From PFL35 sp041550515 (GTDB lineage: Archaea; Thermoplasmatota; E2; DHVEG-1), in NCBI GenBank assembly GCA_041550515.1, contig JBFEOQ010000057.1, positions 1 through 8,643 of the forward strand: 8,643 bases of DNA, in the 5' to 3' direction. Positions within the stretch are counted from its first letter, which is position 1. Each line of letters begins with the position of its first letter. The translations under genes were made by a program, and so were the position numbers. Shown here in pieces: positions 1 through 5,750 of this stretch. The notes below the pieces were generated by a model. It did no database searches and was not told where the DNA came from. It saw only the letters and a list, made by a program, of their open reading frames with translations.

Positions 1-110
1 AAGATTTAGATAAAAACATAATATTTAATAATATTTATGCATATTATTTAATAAATAATTTGTAATACAATACAAACTTGTGAAAAAAAATTAAAAAAAA
101 TCAATTTAGA
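1..110. other. AT-rich left edge upstream of the C25 peptidase
   Basis: No coding potential is visible. The stretch is almost pure A/T, with the octamer AATATTTA at 20-27 and again at 30-37. An in-frame TGA at 81-83 closes the reading frame of the following gene, so that gene cannot extend further left. A TATA element is likely within 20-62 (for example around TTTAATAAAT, 48-57), but the base composition is too skewed to choose one. There is no ribosome binding site directly before 111. Confidence 0.5.
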
Positions 111-2000
111 ATGGTGATGAAGACGAAGAATATCTATAAAATAATAACCCTTATTATAGCTACAATTATCCTAATATCAAGTTTTGTTGCAATAATATAT
201 TTAAAAGATGATCAAAACCATAAAGACTCCACTGAAGAAAAACAAACAGTTTTACCAAATGGGATAAAAGCTATAATGAAAACATATAATTTTTCTTATC
301 CAGAAATTGAAGAAAAAGAAGATTTTACAGTTATTAGATTAGCTCAAACAGACTATCAGAGCATGGGTGATGGACGACCAGTTTTACCATATAATCTAAC
401 ATCATTTGAATTTCCATTTGGTACAGAAATTGTATATTTTAATTATACGTATTCTAAACCAAAAGTTATCAATATTACAAAAAAATTATCTTATGCTTCC
501 TGTTCAAGTTTAACTGAGTATGATCCAACTATATATCTTGATGATGAAATGTATCCATTAGATTTTATAACTTATCATACTGGTGGTGGAATTTCAGATA
601 ATCAACATAAAACCTTTTTAAATATTCGAATAAATCCTGTAACATATATACCAGTTGAAAACAAACTTTATTTTATAGATAATGTGGTAATTTCAATTTA
701 TTATAAAGAACCATCAAAAAATATTCTAACTGACAATAATGAATTTGATTTACTAATTATTTCTCCTCAAGAATATTCTAAAAATCTTAAACCTCTTGTA
801 AATCATAAAGAAAAACAAAATATAAAAACTCTCTTAACAAACACTGAAGAAATATATAAAAACTCTCAAGGTAGAGATGAAGCAGAAAAAATAAAATACT
901 ATATAAAAAGTTCTATTGAAAAATTTGGTATTAAATCAGTTTTATTAATCGGAGGAAAAGATGGTCAATCATCCAAATGGACTTTACCTGTAAGATATAG
1001 TCATGTTATAATAAGAAAAGGGACACAAGAAAGAATTGAACCTACTTTTTTAAGTGATTTATATTTTGCAGATATATATGATAGTAAAGGTAATTTTTCA
1101 AGTTGGGATACAGATAATGATGGTGTATTTGCTGAATATGATGGGAGAGTTATAGATAAAATGGATTTATATCCAGATGTCCAAATTGGTAGGCTTCCAT
1201 GTAGAAACAAAATACAAGTAAAGATAATTGTAGATAAAATTATTAATTATGAAACTAATAATAAAGGAAAATGGTTTGATAACATAATTCTTGTTTCAGG
1301 TGACCACTGGCCTGATAAAAATAACATAGCTGAAGGATTATTAATAATGGAAAAAACAAAAGAAATAATGTCTGATTTTAAACCTATTGAACTATATGCA
1401 ACTGAAGAAAATAAAATCTTTGTTAAAGATATTAACAAAGCATTAAATAACGGTGCAGGTTTTGCATATTTCTGTGGACATGGAGGTTCATCTTCATGGG
1501 GTATACATTATCCTCCTGATGCAACGGGATGGGCTCCAACACTCGGCAGATTAGGAAAAATTGATTTTTATAATAATATATATATGAAATTTCTTAGAAA
1601 TAAAAACAAACTCCCTGTAACCATGGTTGGTGGATGTTTTAATGGAAAATTTGATGTTACTATCTTTAGTAATCAAGCAATATGCTGTTGGGCTTGGCAA
1701 TTAACTAGACAAAAAAATGGTGGTAGTATAGCAACTATAGCAAATACAGGACTTGGAACACATGCAAAAGATGATTCAGATTACAATAATATAAATGATT
1801 ATTTAGAAGCATATGATGGATGGCTTGAACTAAAATTTTTTGAACTATACTCAAAAAATAACATAAATATATTAGGAAGATTACATCAAGAAGCTATAAC
1901 TTCTTATTTACATGTTTTTTTAGGTAATAACGATGAGATGGATACTAAAATGGTTCAACAATGGGAATTATTTGGCGATCCAACTCTAAAAATAGATTAA
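111..2000 (+). CDS. Membrane-anchored gingipain-like cysteine peptidase (family C25)
   Basis: This is a 629-residue secreted or surface-anchored cysteine endopeptidase. Residues 9-31 form one long hydrophobic helix after a basic start (MKTKNIYK) with no clear cleavage site or lipobox, so a signal anchor with the enzyme outside the cell is likely. Residues 40-205 resemble the C25 prodomain (GDGRPVLPYN, then a PFGTEI segment). The peptidase domain runs from about 212 (EFDLLIISPQEY) to the end. The catalytic His is H457 in FCGHGG and the catalytic Cys is C509 in VGGCFNG. SDLYFADIYD (315-324) followed by DTDNDG (333-338) is the Asp-rich, probably calcium-binding stretch typical of the family, and PDVQIGRLP (355-363) is another family motif. 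The protein stops directly after the family-typical WELFGDPTLKI, so it lacks the Ig-like and sorting domains of bacterial gingipains. The start could also be the ATG at 117. A role in degrading extracellular protein is inferred; substrate specificity cannot be read from the sequence. Confidence 0.88.
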   Translation: MVMKTKNIYKIITLIIATIILISSFVAIIYLKDDQNHKDSTEEKQTVLPNGIKAIMKTYNFSYPEIEEKEDFTVIRLAQTDYQSMGDGRPVLPYNLTSFEFPFGTEIVYFNYTYSKPKVINITKKLSYASCSSLTEYDPTIYLDDEMYPLDFITYHTGGGISDNQHKTFLNIRINPVTYIPVENKLYFIDNVVISIYYKEPSKNILTDNNEFDLLIISPQEYSKNLKPLVNHKEKQNIKTLLTNTEEIYKNSQGRDEAEKIKYYIKSSIEKFGIKSVLLIGGKDGQSSKWTLPVRYSHVIIRKGTQERIEPTFLSDLYFADIYDSKGNFSSWDTDNDGVFAEYDGRVIDKMDLYPDVQIGRLPCRNKIQVKIIVDKIINYETNNKGKWFDNIILVSGDHWPDKNNIAEGLLIMEKTKEIMSDFKPIELYATEENKIFVKDINKALNNGAGFAYFCGHGGSSSWGIHYPPDATGWAPTLGRLGKIDFYNNIYMKFLRNKNKLPVTMVGGCFNGKFDVTIFSNQAICCWAWQLTRQKNGGSIATIANTGLGTHAKDDSDYNNINDYLEAYDGWLELKFFELYSKNNINILGRLHQEAITSYLHVFLGNNDEMDTKMVQQWELFGDPTLKID

Positions 2001-2064
2001 AATAATTTAATATTAATAAAATTATATCTTTTATTTATATGGAGAATTTAATAACATAATAATA

Positions 2065-2073
2065 CTTATAAAA
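2065..2073 (+). promoter_or_regulatory. TATA box for the DUF362 ferredoxin gene
   Basis: CTTATAAAA is centred about 26 bases before the ATG at 2095, where an archaeal TATA box would place the transcription start at or next to the start codon. With no ribosome binding site present, this suggests a leaderless mRNA. It also favours the ATG at 2095 over the TTG at 2089. Confidence 0.6.
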
Positions 2074-2094
2074 GTTTATGTTATATATTTGCTA

Positions 2095-3168
2095 ATGATT
2101 AGAAATACAATTGTTAGTATTCAAAAATCAACTTATAACAATTTAAACCTTGAACCACTTTTAACACCTCTGGGTGGTTTTAAAAACTATATAAATAAAG
2201 GGGAACGTGTTTTATTAAAAACTAATTTATTAAATGCAACTAAACCAGAGCGATGTGTTGTTACTAATCCTTCATTCATAAGTTCTGTAGCAGAATCTGT
2301 TTTAAAAGTAGGTGGAATTCCATTTATAGGGGATTCTCCTTCGGGACCATTTACAAAAAGAAGATTAAGAAGAGTATATAAAAAATCAGGTTTAATAAAA
2401 CTTTCAAAACAACTTGATATAGATTTAAATTATGATACTGGTTCTAAAAAAATAAATTTTTCTCAAGGTAAAAAATTAAAAAAAATATCTGTATGTAATT
2501 TTATTCTCGATGCTGATAAAATAATTTCTTTACCTAAAATAAAAACACATTCGTTTATGATCATGACTATTGCAACAAAAATTATGTTTGGTGCAATACC
2601 CGGACTTACCAAAGCTAAATATCATTCAATTTTTTATAAAAAAAATGAATTTGCTGATATGTTAATTGATATACTTTTGTTAACAAAACCAAATCTAGTA
2701 ATTATTGATGGTGTGGTTGGAATGCAAGGGGAAGGTCCAAGTGGTGGAGACCCTGTTGAATTAGGAGTAATTCTTGCATCAGAAAATTCAGTTGCATTAG
2801 ATCTTGCTATTTGTAAAATGCTTAATATAGAACCAATAGGAATACCGACTCTTAAGAAAGCAAAAATAAGAAATCTATGGCCTTTAAAAATAGATTATCC
2901 CTTACTTTCACCAATAGATGTAAAATATTCAGGTTTTAAGCTTCCTTCATCTGCAGGATATTTACTTACAGGTAAAAAAACCCCTAATCGTTTTCCTAAG
3001 CCTAATTTGAATTGTAATGGATGTAATCATTGTGTAGAAATATGTCCCAGAAAAGCAATAAAATTAGTAGAAAAAAGAGCAAAAATAGATTATTCAAAAT
3101 GTATAAGATGTTATTGTTGCCATGAGATATGTACATACAATGCGATAGATCTAAAAATAATGAAATAA
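2095..3168 (+). CDS. DUF362 domain protein with C-terminal 2x[4Fe-4S] ferredoxin
   Basis: A 357-residue cytoplasmic protein with no signal peptide. The DUF362 part (about 1-290) shows the usual landmarks: LLKTNLL near 40-46, GDSPSGP near 79-85, SLPKIKTHS near 145-153, and the Gly-rich DGVVGMQGEGPSGGDP near 205-220. The tail holds two clusters of the form C-x2-C-x2-C-x3-C, at C307/C310/C313/C317 and C336/C339/C342/C346, each of which should bind a [4Fe-4S] centre. DUF362-ferredoxin proteins are widespread in anaerobes, but no reaction is firmly assigned, so an electron-transfer or redox role is as far as the evidence goes. The start is placed at ATG 2095 because a TATA box sits 26 bases upstream; a TTG at 2089 would add two residues. 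It lies 94 bases after the peptidase gene with its own promoter, so co-regulation with it is not shown. The iron-sulfur clusters imply an anaerobic or low-oxygen cell. Confidence 0.88.
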   Translation: MIRNTIVSIQKSTYNNLNLEPLLTPLGGFKNYINKGERVLLKTNLLNATKPERCVVTNPSFISSVAESVLKVGGIPFIGDSPSGPFTKRRLRRVYKKSGLIKLSKQLDIDLNYDTGSKKINFSQGKKLKKISVCNFILDADKIISLPKIKTHSFMIMTIATKIMFGAIPGLTKAKYHSIFYKKNEFADMLIDILLLTKPNLVIIDGVVGMQGEGPSGGDPVELGVILASENSVALDLAICKMLNIEPIGIPTLKKAKIRNLWPLKIDYPLLSPIDVKYSGFKLPSSAGYLLTGKKTPNRFPKPNLNCNGCNHCVEICPRKAIKLVEKRAKIDYSKCIRCYCCHEICTYNAIDLKIMK

Positions 3169-3193
3169 CTTCTAAATCAGTATTAATAGAAAG

Positions 3194-3202
3194 AATTATA
3201 AC
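3194..3202 (+). promoter_or_regulatory. Possible TATA box for the micro-ORF
   Basis: AATTATAAC is centred about 42 bases before the ATG at 3240 and about 30 bases before its ribosome binding site. The dodecin, the zinc-ribbon and the 104-residue genes show a similar arrangement. It is weak by sequence, and read-through from the DUF362 gene is an equally possible source of the transcript. Confidence 0.35.
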
Positions 3203-3226
3203 TATGATCTATTATACATAAACCTT

Positions 3227-3235
3227 GAGGTGATG
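3227..3235 (+). promoter_or_regulatory. Strong ribosome binding site for the 18-residue micro-ORF
   Basis: GAGGTGATG matches the archaeal anti-Shine-Dalgarno tail (complement of GGAGGTGATC) over eight bases. GAGGTGAT ends 5 bases before the ATG at 3240. It is the longest Shine-Dalgarno match in the window. An in-frame TGA at 3234-3236 lies between it and the ATG, so the micro-ORF cannot start further upstream. Confidence 0.7.
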
Positions 3236-3239
3236 ACGG

Positions 3240-3296
3240 ATGCAAAAAACATTATTTGATTTCTTTGATGAAGATGGGGAACTCGAAGAAATTTAA
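3240..3296 (+). CDS. 18-residue micropeptide with a PIP (PCNA-binding) box
   Basis: The micro-ORF reads ATG to TAA and encodes MQKTLFDFFDEDGELEEI. Residues 2-9, QKTLFDFF, match the PIP-box consensus Q-x-x-[LIM]-x-x-aromatic-aromatic at every fixed position (Q2, L5, F8, F9), and closely resemble PIP boxes known from archaeal replication factor C and FEN1. The other nine residues are strongly acidic (D10, E11, D12, E14, E16, E17). An excellent ribosome binding site lies 5 bases upstream, and a stop codon just before the ATG rules out a longer protein. Downstream frames hold nothing resembling the rest of a gene, so a truncated larger protein is unlikely, though not excluded. If translated, the likely target is the sliding clamp, which such a peptide could occupy or block. 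That function is inferred from the motif alone. It sits 71 bases after the DUF362 gene and faces the convergent regulator gene, so it is not a leader peptide for a downstream gene. Confidence 0.55.
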   Translation: MQKTLFDFFDEDGELEEI

Positions 3297-3311
3297 CAAT
3301 AAATATACGTA

Positions 3312-3326
3312 AAAAAATTATTTTTT
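3312..3326. terminator. Probable bidirectional terminator between convergent genes
   Basis: An A-tract, TTA and a T-tract form a near-palindrome between the micro-ORF stop (3296) and the regulator stop (3339). Each strand presents a run of six to seven T residues just after its gene, which is the usual archaeal termination signal. Confidence 0.5.
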
Positions 3327-3338
3327 GTATCAAATAAG

Positions 3339-4340
3339 TTATAAACTTTGTTTTCTATTAATCAAAAATCTCCAAGTAGATAACATTAATAATAAACCAA
3401 AAAATGTTAAGCAAGCGGCTGCTAGATATAAGTATGTTTTATCATGAACAGTTGCGACCATTTTTGGAACTAAAGGATAATAACCTATATACATGCTTTT
3501 ATTTTCGAATTCTGAGGATGACTGATTTTGAGTTTTGTTATCACCGCGATAATCGCTAAGAGATCCATTTGTTATGTTATCATATGTATTATTTAGATTT
3601 TCTGAAGTATTACTTGAATAATTTGAATCAATGATATAATCCAAAATTTCTTGGCTATCATCTATAGGTATGCCTTTAAGATCATTTAGGATATTAAAAT
3701 TCTCTAAGGATCTAGAAGTATCAAGTTTTAAAAAATTTGAATCTTCCTTATTTAAGTTAGACTCAGATGCTAATATAAACCAGGTAATATCTTTATTACT
3801 ATAACTGTCTCCAATACTATTTACAGGTTGAGCTTTATTTTGAAGTTCTATAGTTATATCTCCAACTGTTTTTTCTTTTGCATTAAATGAACCAAGAAAG
3901 CTATAGTTATAACTACCTCCAAATAAGGGAATAACTTTACCTTCAATTTCATATAAATATGTTGTATCATCCACTGTATTAGCTATTCCCAATGGTATAG
4001 GTTGCAAGAAATTCACTATAAACATTACGGCTATTAATAATGAAATAAATGTAGTACTAAACATCACAACAATTCTAGTGTTTTCTGGATGAAGAAGACC
4101 TTCCCCTTTCCAAGTTAGTTTATAATAAACCCATTTATGTCCTTCACGTTCTTTCTTTTTAATTAATCCAGCTTCATTAAGTTTTGCTAGATGCTCATGA
4201 AGAGTTGCTTTGTTTAAATTAGTAATTTTACAGATATCATTTAAATTCATTTTTTTACCATCAAGAGCACGTAAAATATCTAGCCTTGTATCTGAGGCAA
4301 GTGCTTTGAAAGTGTTCATATCAAGTGTTAATTTTGGCAT
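3339..4340 (-). CDS. Membrane-tethered ArsR-like winged-helix regulator with outer domain
   Basis: A 333-residue protein. Residues 8-82 are a winged-helix DNA-binding domain of the ArsR/MarR kind: FKALASDTRLDILRAL opens it, the recognition helix lies near NKATLHEHLAKL (43-54), and the wing is near KKKEREGHKWVYYKLT (61-76). Residues 89-112 are a first membrane helix and 302-327 a second one (TYLYLAAACLTFFGLLLML...), followed by a short basic tail. Both ends are therefore cytoplasmic and about 113-300 is a loop outside. The outer part starts with a beta-rich stretch (to about 190) and ends in an Asn/Ser-rich linker with eight N-x-S/T glycosylation sequons between 240 and 282. No metal-binding Cys pair of classical ArsR proteins is seen. 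The layout suggests a one-component sensor that detects an envelope signal while its DNA-binding domain stays at the membrane; ligand and targets are unknown. It is transcribed divergently from pyrE across 249 bases, so self-regulation, and possibly an effect on pyrE, is conceivable. Confidence 0.82.
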   Translation of the reverse strand: MPKLTLDMNTFKALASDTRLDILRALDGKKMNLNDICKITNLNKATLHEHLAKLNEAGLIKKKEREGHKWVYYKLTWKGEGLLHPENTRIVVMFSTTFISLLIAVMFIVNFLQPIPLGIANTVDDTTYLYEIEGKVIPLFGGSYNYSFLGSFNAKEKTVGDITIELQNKAQPVNSIGDSYSNKDITWFILASESNLNKEDSNFLKLDTSRSLENFNILNDLKGIPIDDSQEILDYIIDSNYSSNTSENLNNTYDNITNGSLSDYRGDNKTQNQSSSEFENKSMYIGYYPLVPKMVATVHDKTYLYLAAACLTFFGLLLMLSTWRFLINRKQSL

Positions 4341-4363
4341 TACAATATCCTAGTTTATTCTTT

Positions 4364-4377
4364 GTTTATATATATAT
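4364..4377 (-). promoter_or_regulatory. TATA box of the membrane regulator gene
   Basis: On the minus strand this reads ATATATATATAAAC, with its core about 29 bases before the ATG at 4340. That spacing implies a leaderless or nearly leaderless transcript. Only a weak AGGAT (4347-4351) could serve as a ribosome binding site. Confidence 0.55.
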
Positions 4378-4403
4378 TATTTGTTTTTGTTTGGTTTTTC
4401 CCG

Positions 4404-4411
4404 AACGCGTT
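4404..4411. repeat. AACGCGTT palindrome in the divergent intergenic region
   Basis: An eight-base perfect palindrome with a CG core inside a C/G-rich island (4400-4409) stands out from the surrounding A/T-only sequence. It lies about 30 bases upstream of the regulator's TATA box on the minus strand, a position that suits an activator or autoregulatory site. Function is a guess. Confidence 0.3.
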
Positions 4412-4505
4412 TTATTAGTATTGTTATAAAAATCAAATAAAAATAGGTATTTCAGTTTATATTTGATTCATATATATTGGATTTATAATCATTTAAATTA
4501 TTAAA

Positions 4506-4541
4506 AAAATATCTTCAATATCTAATTTTTTTTGATATTTT
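4506..4541. repeat. Inverted repeat AAAATATC...GATATTTT upstream of pyrE
   Basis: Eight-base arms at 4506-4513 and 4534-4541 are separated by 20 bases and end about 15 bases before the pyrE TATA box. The spacing would suit a dimeric regulator. The arms are A/T-only except one base each, so chance is a real possibility. Confidence 0.3.
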
Positions 4542-4555
4542 AAACAGAATAAAAA

Positions 4556-4564
4556 CTTATAAAT
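4556..4564 (+). promoter_or_regulatory. TATA box of pyrE
   Basis: CTTATAAAT is centred 30 bases before the ATG at 4590 and shares its first eight bases with the TATA box of the DUF362 gene. There is no ribosome binding site between it and the ATG, so the mRNA is probably leaderless. Confidence 0.6.
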
Positions 4565-4589
4565 TAAACATATTTGTTTACTTTTAAAT

Positions 4590-5111
4590 ATGGAGAAATT
4601 AGAAATTATTAATTTGTTAAAAGATTGTGATGCCATCCAATTTGGTCGTTTTATTTTAACATCGGGTGCAGTTAGTAATTACTATATTGATATTAAAAAA
4701 GCAAGTACAAACCCTACTATTTTGAAAAAAATTGTAGAAGCTATGGCTGAATATGCAAAAGATAATGATATAATCGCAGGTATGGAGTTAGGTGCTGTAC
4801 CATTAGCTGTTGCTTTATCATTAGAAACTGGAAAACCTTATGTGATAATTCGAAAGGAAAAAAGAGAACATGGAACAGAAAAACAAATTGAAGGTATGAA
4901 TGTTAAAGATAAAAAAGTAATAATTGTTGAAGATGTAGCAACAAGCGGTAGTTCTATATTAAAATCAGTAAATATATTACGTGAGAATAAAGCAATAATT
5001 CATGAGGTAATTGTAGTTGTAGATAGAGAAAATGGAACTAAAGAGAAACTTCAGAAGATGAATATAAATTTTATTCCACTTATTACAGTTAGTGATATAT
5101 TAAAAATCTAA
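4590..5111 (+). CDS. pyrE: Orotate phosphoribosyltransferase
   Basis: A 173-residue cytosolic enzyme that joins orotate to PRPP to give orotidine 5'-monophosphate, the fifth step of UMP synthesis. The PRPP-binding signature is VIIVEDVATSGSS at residues 110-122. The family's N-terminal stretch FILTSGAVSNYYIDIK (21-36) and the catalytic flexible loop with RKEKREHGTEKQIEG (88-102) are both present. The length fits the short archaeal form; there is no fused OMP decarboxylase. The ATG at 4590 is chosen because the TATA box lies 30 bases upstream and the protein begins as homologues do. A run of seven T residues directly after the stop suggests it is transcribed alone. No other pyrimidine genes are nearby. 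Confidence 0.95.
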   Translation: MEKLEIINLLKDCDAIQFGRFILTSGAVSNYYIDIKKASTNPTILKKIVEAMAEYAKDNDIIAGMELGAVPLAVALSLETGKPYVIIRKEKREHGTEKQIEGMNVKDKKVIIVEDVATSGSSILKSVNILRENKAIIHEVIVVVDRENGTKEKLQKMNINFIPLITVSDILKI

Positions 5112-5118
5112 TTTTTTT
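5112..5118 (+). terminator. T-tract terminator after pyrE
   Basis: Seven consecutive T residues follow the TAA stop directly. This is typical of intrinsic archaeal termination, and the next gene has its own promoter. Confidence 0.5.
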
Positions 5119-5201
5119 AAATAGCATATTTTTAATCATAAATTTATACATAGTTTACACAATCAATTCTATTAATTTCTATTGTTTATCAAAAAGGATT
5201 A

Positions 5202-5210
5202 ATTTAAATA
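5202..5210 (+). promoter_or_regulatory. TATA box and ribosome binding site region of the dodecin gene
   Basis: ATTTAAATA is centred about 40 bases before the ATG at 5246, putting the start of transcription near 5232. A ribosome binding site GAGG (5235-5238) follows almost at once, 7 bases before the ATG, so the leader would be about 14 bases long. Confidence 0.45.
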
Positions 5211-5245
5211 TTGTTTTGGTATAATAAATAGATTGAGGAATATTT

Positions 5246-5449
5246 ATGGGAATATATAAAATAATAGATGTTGTAGGAGTATCTGAAAAAAGTTTCTCTG
5301 ATGCTGCTAAAAATGCTGTATTAGGTGCAGCTGAAACTGTTAGAAATATTAAACGTGCAGAAGTTACCAAGTTCGATATAAAAGTTGAAAACGATAAACC
5401 TGTTATGTTTAGATCTGAAATGAAAATATCATTTGAAATTGAAAGATAA
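5246..5449 (+). CDS. Dodecin family protein lacking the flavin-stacking Trp
   Basis: A 67-residue dodecin, a small beta-alpha-beta-beta protein that assembles into hollow dodecamers and in known members stores flavins. Family features are the opening YKIIDVVGVSEKSF, the helix SDAAKNAVLGAAETVRNI (18-35), and the strands EVTKFDIKV and SEMKISFEI. Aligned from memory with the Halobacterium salinarum protein (TVDNVVWAEVV against TVRNIKRAEVT), the flavin-stacking W36 corresponds to R37 here, and the flavin-contacting Q55 corresponds to R56. There is no Trp anywhere in the protein. So the fold is clear, but flavin binding in the classical way is doubtful; a different ligand, or a dodecin of the non-flavin kind, is possible. 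The gene has its own promoter and ribosome binding site and stands between pyrE and purD without being in an operon with either. Confidence 0.88.
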   Translation: MGIYKIIDVVGVSEKSFSDAAKNAVLGAAETVRNIKRAEVTKFDIKVENDKPVMFRSEMKISFEIER

Positions 5450-5613
5450 ATTTTGTTATTTAGTTAACAAGAATATTCTAATTATTATTTTATTGTAAAT
5501 CTTATAAGACATACTAATATAACAAAAAATATTTAAAAATAATCTCTTCTCACAAAGAGTTAATAAATGGAATTAAAAGTTTAAAGGAAATATACTTAAA
5601 ATAAACACTGCCA

Positions 5614-5633
5614 AATACAATAAAATTTGTATT
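5614..5633. repeat. Hairpin AATACAA-6-TTGTATT upstream of purD
   Basis: Perfect seven-base arms at 5614-5620 and 5627-5633 enclose a six-base loop. Each arm contains one G/C base, which raises it slightly above background. It could be a DNA operator, or an RNA hairpin if a longer transcript exists. Confidence 0.4.
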
Positions 5634-5659
5634 ATTAATATTAAAAATGAAATGTTAGT

Positions 5660-5700
5660 AAACCAAAACCTTTTAAATTTTTAAAAAAATAGTTTGGTTT
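5660..5700. repeat. Inverted repeat AAACCAAA...TTTGGTTT touching the purD promoter
   Basis: Perfect eight-base arms lie at 5660-5667 and 5693-5700, centre to centre 33 bases apart (about three helical turns). The right arm runs into the probable purD TATA element at 5698-5706, so a bound protein would compete with TBP/TFB. This is a good candidate operator for a regulator of purine genes, by position only. Confidence 0.45.
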
Positions 5701-5706
5701 TAATAT
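5698..5706 (+). promoter_or_regulatory. Probable TATA box of the purD operon
   Basis: TTTTAATAT lies about 30 bases before the ribosome binding site at 5734-5740, a spacing close to that seen for the dodecin and zinc-ribbon genes. An alternative is TTTTAAATT near 5671-5679, which would give a longer leader. Confidence 0.4.
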
Positions 5707-5733
5707 CTGATTTTACATATCATAAAAATTCCT

Positions 5734-5740
5734 GGGAGGT
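5734..5740 (+). promoter_or_regulatory. Ribosome binding site deciding the TTG start of purD
   Basis: GGGAGGT lies 10 bases before the TTG at 5751. There is no ATG or GTG in frame nearby upstream, and the conserved start of PurD (NILVIGGGAREH) follows the TTG directly, so the unusual start codon is well supported. Confidence 0.7.
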
Positions 5741-5750
5741 TTAATTAAAT

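Larger units (their letters stand above)
5450..5750. other. 301-base gene-free region between dodecin and purD
   Basis: No open frame of note, tRNA or C/D-box RNA is visible on either strand. The first part holds the perfect palindrome AGAATATTCT (5470-5479) and a weak hairpin with arms CTCTT/AAGAG (5544-5548, 5555-5559). The second half contains two clearer inverted repeats, listed separately, then the purD promoter and its ribosome binding site. This is the longest stretch without a gene in the window and probably regulates the purD operon. Confidence 0.5.

Noticed and set aside
114..120. GTGATGA as a C box or as a ribosome binding site inside the peptidase start
   Set aside because: No D box follows, and no ATG, GTG or TTG in frame lies at a suitable distance downstream, so the start at 111 or 117 stands.
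1001..1438. Minus-strand open frames (1001-1210 and 1247-1438)
   Set aside because: They lie wholly within the peptidase gene, have no start signals and show no protein features.
2001..2094. TTAATATTAA palindrome after the peptidase gene as terminator or operator
   Set aside because: It is A/T-only in an A/T-only stretch and of a length expected by chance.
3233..3259. Alternative micro-ORF starting at ATG 3233
   Set aside because: It starts inside the ribosome binding site and reaches a stop after eight codons; the ATG at 3240 has correct spacing.
3230..3290. C/D-box guide RNA starting at GTGATGA (3230-3236) with a second TTGATGA at 3265-3271
   Set aside because: No CTGA D or D' box is found at the required spacing. 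GTGATGA is part of the ribosome binding site, which explains the match.
5179..5370. Minus-strand frame overlapping dodecin
   Set aside because: It is a shadow of the clearly recognisable dodecin gene on the other strand.
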